Source: Sulfurovum sp. (lineage in GTDB: Bacteria; Campylobacterota; Campylobacteria; Campylobacterales; Sulfurovaceae). Taken from it: a stretch of DNA of 50,116 nucleotides. Both the position numbers and the translations under genes were made by a program. The stretch covers positions 1 through 50,116 of the forward strand of contig JAAXPZ010000022.1 in NCBI GenBank assembly GCA_012329065.1. The letters are read 5' to 3'. This document shows positions 44,701 through 50,116 of the stretch, piece after piece. The notes beneath the pieces are model-generated. The model had not been told where the DNA came from, did not search any database, and saw only the letters and a list, made by a program, of their open reading frames with translations. Each line of letters opens with the position of its first letter. The first letter of the stretch is position 1.

Positions 44701-44728
44701 AGAAACCCTCTTGGTAGTGAGGGTTTCT
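44701..44728 (-). terminator. Rho-independent-type terminator after the symporter gene
   Basis: AGAAACCCTC (44701-44710) and GAGGGTTTCT (44719-44728) form a perfect 10-bp stem with an eight-base loop, seven bases after the symporter stop. On the minus strand TTTCTTGTCT follows, a modest U-tract; on the plus strand TTTT follows. It may act as a partial terminator between the symporter and the downstream DUF294 gene. Confidence 0.75.
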
Positions 44729-44735
44729 TTTAGCA

Positions 44736-46613
44736 TTAATGATCGTGAGCCTCTCCAGCACCTTTTGGTATACGGATACGCTCCACCATATCCTGAATCT
44801 CTTGTGGTGGTGGTGCAGTCATGCGAGATACCGTGTATGCAACAACAAAGTGTAATATCATACCAATTGTACCTATGCCAGTTGGTGCAACACCAAACAA
44901 ATAATCTTCTTTTACTCCACCCATAAATACAAAATAGACAATATAACTAAAGGTAAATACAAGACCTACAATAATACCTGCAATTGCACCCTCTCTATTC
45001 ATTCTTTTGTCAAAAATACCCAATATAATAGCAGGAAAGAATGATGCTGCAGCCAAGCCAAATGCAAATGCAACAACCTGTGCAACAAAACCAGGAGGGT
45101 GTATCCCTAGATACCCAGCTACGCATATAGCTACCACAGCTGAGAGTCTAGCCGCCATCAATTCTGTCTTTTCGCTCAATTTTGTTCTTCCTGTCTTTGG
45201 ATCATTGAATATTACTTTTCCAAGTAAATCATGTGATATAGAAGAGGCAATGACAAGCAATAAACCAGCCGCTGTAGACAAGGCAGCTGCTAGTCCACCT
45301 GCTGCCATCAGAGCTATTACCCAATTTGGCAAATTCGCTATTTCTGGATTTGCAAGTACCATAATATCTCTATCTACATAAATCTCATTGTCAAAGGGTT
45401 TGGCTCCAGCTGCAGGCAAAGCATTAGTTGTCAATCTCTGCCCATATTCACCAATTTTCTCACCATCGTATTCAGGCTTACCTTTTGCGTGGTCAAAAAC
45501 TTTCCCAGAAGAATATTGTATCTTCCCGTCACCATTTCTATCATTCCACGCCAGCAAACCACCTTGCTCCCATGTCTTGAACCAGCCGCCATCATTTGTA
45601 GTGCCGTCTAGATGTTTTGCCTTCCCATCTATAAACTGCTGATATTCAACATTTTGAACATTTTTTATCAGATTTACTCTAGATATAGCTGCCACTGATG
45701 CAATTGCTGTATACAATAAGGCTATGAATAGTAATGCCCATCCAGCAGATATTCTTGCATCTTTAACCTTTGGAACAGTGAAGAATCTCACAATGACATG
45801 AGGAAGACCAGCGGTTCCGACCATCAGTGCCACTGTTAGCATAAACATATTAAGCAGGCTTCCTGGCTCAGTGTAGGTACTAAAACCAAGATCCTCTACA
45901 GCCTGATCAAGTGCATGCATAAGATAGGTTCCCTCTGGTATTATGCGAACTCCGTCGTTAAATGCAAATGTCGTTTGTCCAAAAATACCAAGTTGTGGTA
46001 TTGCAATACCTGTTACTTGAAGTGACAAAAATATAGCTGGTACTGTAAAAGCGAATATCATAACTATATACTGTGCTACTTGGGTATATGTTATGCCCTT
46101 CATTCCTCCCAGCACTGAGTAGACAAACACAATACCCATACCAATCAATACACCTGTAGTAACATCAACTTGCAAGAATCTAGAAAAGACGATACCCACA
46201 CCTCTCATCTGCCCTGCAACATATGTAAATGAAACAAAAATCAGGGCAACGACCGCAACCGTTCTTGCAACATTGGAATAATATCTGTCACCAATAAAAT
46301 CAGGGACTGTGAATTTACCAAATTTTCTCAAATATGGTGCCAACAGCAATGCCAAGAGGACATAACCACCAGAAAAACCCATGAGATAAGCTGCACCGTC
46401 ACTGCCCTTAAAGGCAATGATACCTGCTAAAGAGATAAACGAGGCTGCACTCATCCAGTCCGCTGCTGTCGCCATGCCATTTACCACAGGATGGACACCA
46501 CCTCCCGCTATATAGAACTCTTTTGTGCTAACCGCCTTAGACCATATAGCTATGCCAATATATATAGCAAAACTTACACCAACAAATAAATATATTAAAT
46601 TTTGTAATTCCAT
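44736..46613 (-). CDS. Sodium:solute symporter large subunit (acetate-permease type)
   Basis: A 625-residue SSS-family transporter. Family marks are the first helix (LIYLFVGVSFAIYIGIAIW), STKEFYIAGGGVHPVVNGMATAADWMSAASFISLAGIIAF, the FTVPDFIGDRYYS segment and GMKGITYTQVAQYIVMIFAFTVPAIFLS. It belongs to the group with a small DUF4212 partner (VC_2705-type) and is close to acetate permease ActP. A large insertion after the helix 7-8 region (about 110 residues) contains an EF-hand-like loop, DRNGDGKIQ. It follows the DUF4212 gene by eight bases and is preceded by GTAGGAG. The substrate is probably acetate or another short-chain acid (inference). Confidence 0.93.
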   Translation of the reverse strand: MELQNLIYLFVGVSFAIYIGIAIWSKAVSTKEFYIAGGGVHPVVNGMATAADWMSAASFISLAGIIAFKGSDGAAYLMGFSGGYVLLALLLAPYLRKFGKFTVPDFIGDRYYSNVARTVAVVALIFVSFTYVAGQMRGVGIVFSRFLQVDVTTGVLIGMGIVFVYSVLGGMKGITYTQVAQYIVMIFAFTVPAIFLSLQVTGIAIPQLGIFGQTTFAFNDGVRIIPEGTYLMHALDQAVEDLGFSTYTEPGSLLNMFMLTVALMVGTAGLPHVIVRFFTVPKVKDARISAGWALLFIALLYTAIASVAAISRVNLIKNVQNVEYQQFIDGKAKHLDGTTNDGGWFKTWEQGGLLAWNDRNGDGKIQYSSGKVFDHAKGKPEYDGEKIGEYGQRLTTNALPAAGAKPFDNEIYVDRDIMVLANPEIANLPNWVIALMAAGGLAAALSTAAGLLLVIASSISHDLLGKVIFNDPKTGRTKLSEKTELMAARLSAVVAICVAGYLGIHPPGFVAQVVAFAFGLAAASFFPAIILGIFDKRMNREGAIAGIIVGLVFTFSYIVYFVFMGGVKEDYLFGVAPTGIGTIGMILHFVVAYTVSRMTAPPPQEIQDMVERIRIPKGAGEAHDH

Positions 46614-46621
46614 ACTATCTC

Positions 46622-46876
46622 CTACTCTTGTACATCATATTTTTCATCTAGCTTATTCATAAATCTAACATAGATAAATATAAGAACCACAAATATCATA
46701 ATAGACCCCTGCTGTGCAAACCAGAACCCAAGCTTCACTCCACTAATCTCAATGCTATTCATTTGATTAATAAACAGTATTCCCGCTCCATATGAGACGA
46801 TAAGCCATACAGCCAATAGTTTAAGTATCATAGAGATATTCTCCCGCCAATATGCCTTGGCTTTTTCTTCTGTCAT
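46622..46876 (-). CDS. DUF4212 sodium:solute symporter small subunit
   Basis: An 84-residue protein with two hydrophobic segments (MILKLLAVWLIVSYGAGILFI and FWFAQQGSIMIFVVLIFIYVRFM) and the typical MTEEKAKAYWRENISMILKLLAVW start. This is the small-subunit family encoded just before VC_2705-type symporters. Its start is preceded by AAAGGAGA. It is the first gene of the symporter unit and follows a -10 box at 46924-46929. Confidence 0.93.
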   Translation of the reverse strand: MTEEKAKAYWRENISMILKLLAVWLIVSYGAGILFINQMNSIEISGVKLGFWFAQQGSIMIFVVLIFIYVRFMNKLDEKYDVQE

Positions 46877-46923
46877 GTACTCTCCTTTTATTTGAATATA
46901 TGTGTGTAAATACGCAACTCCGT

Positions 46924-46929
46924 ATTATA
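46924..46929 (-). promoter_or_regulatory. Likely -10 element of the symporter operon promoter
   Basis: On the minus strand TATAAT is the complement of 46924-46929, 47 bases before the DUF4212 ATG, in a 163-base gap after the response regulator gene. The linked two-component system may act on this promoter. Confidence 0.5.
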
Positions 46930-47039
46930 TACTTTTAACATAGCAATATCATAGCAAGGTATTTTTTGTTCTTTTTGTGTTTTTCCAAATACCTAAGTGT
47001 AACTTTTTACTACATATATAGGCTTTTACTATAGGACAC

Positions 47040-47702
47040 CTATACAGTTTTCTTTAGTCTATACCCTACACTCTTAATACTCTCTATAAGGTTTTCTTTT
47101 AGTGAGCCTCTTACCCTGTGAACTTCGGCACGAATAGTTGCATTATCAACATGGACATTCTCCCAAACATAGTATCTTAGAGTATCAAAATCTACAATTT
47201 TTCCTTCAAACGATGCCAGTAGATCCACTATTTGAGATTGTTTTTGCGTCAGCGGCTGATCTTCCCCATCAAAGATTAATTTTTTTCTCTCAAGATCATA
47301 AGTATAAAATTTACTCAACTGCACTATTGTACTTGATGCTATATTGGCGATCTTCAGCAGTCTCTCTATATGTAAAGTTAGCTCCTTGAGATGAAAAGGC
47401 TTTTTCAGATAATCATAGCAACCCAACTCATATGCTTTGCTAATTTGTTCAATTTGAGTAATGGCTGATATAAAAATAGTGGGCACAAATATCTTCTCTT
47501 TTTGTAGTTTTTCAAGTAGTGACAACCCATCTATAGATGGTGTATTGATATCAAATATAAATAGATCATAGGACTCCTTGCATATTGCACTATAAGCGTC
47601 TTTGCCGTCTTCATATGCGTCTACTAAATAGCCAGTATTATCGAGATACTCTTTGATAGCCTGCTGAAGCATTAGCTCATCTTCTAGTAGTAAAACTCTC
47701 AT
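47040..47702 (-). CDS. OmpR-family response regulator
   Basis: A 220-residue regulator. The receiver domain shows the acidic pair Glu7/Asp8 (LLLEDE), the phosphorylation aspartate at residue 51 (FIFDINTPSIDG) and the lysine in YDYLKKPF. The C-terminal winged-helix domain (LIFDGEDQPLTQKQSQIVDLLASFEGKIVDFDTLRYYVWENVHVDNATIRAEVHRVRGSLKENLIESIKSVGYRLK) binds DNA. It begins immediately after the sensor kinase stop (TAAATG). It lies just upstream of the symporter operon and is its most likely regulator. Confidence 0.94.
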   Translation of the reverse strand: MRVLLLEDELMLQQAIKEYLDNTGYLVDAYEDGKDAYSAICKESYDLFIFDINTPSIDGLSLLEKLQKEKIFVPTIFISAITQIEQISKAYELGCYDYLKKPFHLKELTLHIERLLKIANIASSTIVQLSKFYTYDLERKKLIFDGEDQPLTQKQSQIVDLLASFEGKIVDFDTLRYYVWENVHVDNATIRAEVHRVRGSLKENLIESIKSVGYRLKKTV

Positions 47703-49337
47703 TTAGGCTCCTCTAAAATAATATTTAAATATAGTTCTATAGTCATTAGAAGATACTTCTATGCCTACATCATTGTCATCGCAGATTAACTTCACTATCT
47801 CAAGCCCCAACCCAAATCCTCCTATTTCCATTATCTCTCTATGATATGGTTCAAATATTTTTTTTGTATCTTCAATCTTGGGTGACTGAGTACGAAACTC
47901 TAGTATAACTTTAGCATCTTTTGTATAAAGCCATATATATATGTGTGTAGATTTTGTTGCATACTTTATTGCATTTGATATATTATTATCTATGACTCTT
48001 TGTAGCTCAATATCACTAAAATAAATATCTACTCCCTCTTCAATATCTATTACTAAGTCTTGCATATTCCCTGATGCAATATCATGAAAAAATCTCACTC
48101 TCTCATGTAAAAATGAAGAGAAGTCTATCTTTGCCTTTGTATACTCAAGTCTATCTTTTTTTACAACATAACTTAAGTCGTCATATAAAGTTGAAATCAT
48201 TTTTGCTCCAGCTTCTATATTGGACATATACTTGTTCTTGCTGTACTTCATTTGAAATATATCAATATGTGTCATAATGACCGCCAGAGGGGTATTCATT
48301 TCGTGTATAGATCTTCTTATGAACTTATCTTGTCTACTCACAAGTGCCTCGCTAAACTCCTTTTCTTTTGCTAGCAAGGTATTTTGCTCCAATAAGTTTT
48401 GTGTTTTTTCTGCCACTTTTTTTTCCAATGACTTATTTAGTTCTTTTAATTTATTCTCCCTGTCATGAATTCCGATTACCATTCTATTAATATATCTAGA
48501 CATTTTTTTGAACTCTTGAAATTTTACATTATGATCATCTATAAGTATATGCTCTCTTGAGGCTTTTTTAAAAAAATGGTTAAAACTGTCTATTTCACGC
48601 CTAATAATATAATTTATTATCTTGACACCAATTAATCCCACAATAAACAGTAGACCCATTAACACACTTATTTTCATCAAATACCCAATGAGTTTATCTT
48701 TTAACGCTGCTTTTTTAGCAGAAATCACCTTGTCTGCTTCGTCAAGATACACACCCGTACCTATCATCCATTTCCATGGCTCAAATGCCATAGCATATGA
48801 TATTTTTGGACTAAGTATCTTAGTTGTTGGCTTCACCCATGTATACTCTACAAAAGCAGCATTTTTTTTACTAGACGCGCTTATAAGATCTTTTATGACT
48901 TGTACACCATTTGCGTCTCTATGATTATATAAATTTTTTCCTATGTTATGAGGTTGTGCAGGATCAGATAAACAAGTGCCATTATAGTCATAGATAAATA
49001 TATATCCAGTATGATCTGACCTTCCATAAAGCTGTGAGATAGCATTTATTATTTGTCGCTTCAGTAACTCTTCGCCCATAGTTGACTTTCTAGAGTAGTA
49101 CTCATTAGAAATAAACTTTAAAACTCTATTTGTATCAAAGACAATGCTCTCTTTCTGCTCTACAATATATACATCACGAATACTGCTAGCTTCTTTATCA
49201 AAGTTGCTATATTCGCTGTAAATCACATAAGCAGTAAAGATAAAGACTAAATAAAATACAACCACTGCCCCCCTCATATAAACAGAGGTAATTGTCCTAT
49301 TCTGAAAAACTGAGAGTAATGTTTTTAGTTTGTACAA
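47703..49337 (-). CDS. Membrane sensor histidine kinase with a Cache-type sensor domain
   Basis: A 544-residue kinase. A first membrane helix (VVVFYLVFIFTAYVIY) is followed by a periplasmic domain of about 170 residues with Cache-like features (GRSDHTGYIFIYDYNGTCLSDP..., SYAMAFEPWKWMIGTGVYLDE). Then a second helix (IGYLMKISVLMGLLFIVGLIGVK), a coiled coil, the H-box RRSIHEMNTPLAVIM, the N-box DNNISNAIKYA and the G-box GGFGLGLEIV. Cache domains of this type usually bind small organic acids or amino acids, which suits the adjacent acetate-type symporter. The listed start is TTG; an ATG at 49277 would cut 20 residues and still leave the first helix, so the start is uncertain. Confidence 0.93.
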   Translation of the reverse strand: MYKLKTLLSVFQNRTITSVYMRGAVVVFYLVFIFTAYVIYSEYSNFDKEASSIRDVYIVEQKESIVFDTNRVLKFISNEYYSRKSTMGEELLKRQIINAISQLYGRSDHTGYIFIYDYNGTCLSDPAQPHNIGKNLYNHRDANGVQVIKDLISASSKKNAAFVEYTWVKPTTKILSPKISYAMAFEPWKWMIGTGVYLDEADKVISAKKAALKDKLIGYLMKISVLMGLLFIVGLIGVKIINYIIRREIDSFNHFFKKASREHILIDDHNVKFQEFKKMSRYINRMVIGIHDRENKLKELNKSLEKKVAEKTQNLLEQNTLLAKEKEFSEALVSRQDKFIRRSIHEMNTPLAVIMTHIDIFQMKYSKNKYMSNIEAGAKMISTLYDDLSYVVKKDRLEYTKAKIDFSSFLHERVRFFHDIASGNMQDLVIDIEEGVDIYFSDIELQRVIDNNISNAIKYATKSTHIYIWLYTKDAKVILEFRTQSPKIEDTKKIFEPYHREIMEIGGFGLGLEIVKLICDDNDVGIEVSSNDYRTIFKYYFRGA

Positions 49338-49442
49338 AATAAATCCAGAATATTTTTTATAATTATATCCTATTACCTATTAGAGTGATTGCTTTGAAGT
49401 GATTGATTTGTTTTAATTTGATTTAAAAGTATAAGAAACTCT

Positions 49443-49563
49443 CAAGATGGCACTGACCTACATTTCCACAAACGTAGCCTGCAGTATTATCGGCGATGGG
49501 AGGCTTGACTTCCAGGTTCGGAATGGAGCTGGGTATGACCCTCTCTCTAACAGCACCATCAAG
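49443..49563 (-). rRNA. rrf: 5S ribosomal RNA
   Basis: The minus strand reads CTTGATGGTGCTG... with the conserved core CCCAGCTCCATTCCGAACCTGGAAGT and CATCGCCGATAATACTGCAG, and its ends pair (GATGGTGC with GTGCCATC) as helix I of 5S rRNA. The length of about 121 bases is usual. It is downstream of 23S rRNA in the same operon. Exact ends are approximate. Confidence 0.95.
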
Positions 49564-49693
49564 AGAAACAAAGCTTCCGTAAAAGACTTGTTTCTCTTGA
49601 CTTAAGAGTATAACTTATGTTATGAAGTGATAATAACTTATCATAGTTAAGAGCCTAAGCAATGTTGCAAATTACAATCTTTTTGCATTCTCA

Positions 49694-49713
49694 TATTAAG
49701 TTTGCACTTAATA
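49694..49713 (-). repeat. Hairpin with GNRA loop in the 23S-5S spacer
   Basis: TATTAAGT (49694-49701) and ACTTAATA (49706-49713) form a perfect eight-base stem. On the transcribed strand the loop is GCAA, a stable GNRA tetraloop. It lies close to the 3' end of 23S rRNA and may take part in rRNA processing. The spacer (about 175 bases) holds no tRNA. Confidence 0.5.
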
Positions 49714-49737
49714 AGGTAGTGCCAATGAAGATTAAAA

Positions 49738-50116
<379 letters not shown>

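Noticed and set aside
49564-49737. tRNA gene in the 23S-5S spacer
   Set aside because: No cloverleaf, TTCRA loop or anticodon stem could be formed from the spacer sequence.

Overview
This window looks like a chromosome segment from a member of the Campylobacterota (Epsilonproteobacteria), probably a free-living sulfur-oxidiser type related to Sulfurovum or Sulfurimonas. The evidence is AT-rich DNA with Campylobacterota-like protein sequences, and the block HIT / pheS-pheT-aroA-ispH-rpsA-serA, which has the same order in Campylobacter. The genus is an inference. No CRISPR array, tRNA or intact mobile element was seen.

Layout. 1-2563: an M16 zinc peptidase runs off the left edge, next to a decayed small membrane-protein gene and an IS4-type transposase remnant. 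2564-9158: a metal locus, feoA-feoB followed by two secreted proteins whose predicted mature N-terminus is histidine, a 36-residue FeoB-associated Cys-rich membrane peptide, and an ABC ATPase with a permease that has a large C-terminal domain. 9208-15284 (minus): two adjacent TRAP uptake systems, a TAXI-type with fused permease and a DctPQM-type; each solute-binding gene is followed by a strong intercistronic hairpin. 15505-18847 (plus): a promoter, a c-di-GMP-I (GEMM) riboswitch, a DUF1800-like lipoprotein and a DUF1501-like Tat protein.

18923-33304 (minus): dnaE, an AAA/DUF4143-type ATPase, a large lipoprotein, a DJ-1/PfpI protein, efp, a TolC/adaptor/RND efflux operon whose RND pump is split into two polypeptides at an in-frame TAG-ATG, and a HIT protein. 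33415-42160 (plus): pheS to serA, a tightly packed housekeeping operon. 42175-49337 (minus): a sensor kinase and response regulator, a DUF4212 plus large-subunit sodium:solute symporter (acetate type), a cNMP/CBS/DUF294 nucleotidyltransferase-like protein and a DnaQ-like exonuclease. 49443-50116 (minus): 5S rRNA and the 3' end of 23S rRNA.

The two places most likely to hold little-described biology are the accessory locus downstream of feoAB (5345-9158), with its own Fur-like promoter and a perfect 11-bp dyad, and the riboswitch-controlled DUF1800/DUF1501 secreted pair (15505-18847). The split RND pump is also unusual. All functions are read from sequence motifs by eye; no database search was run.
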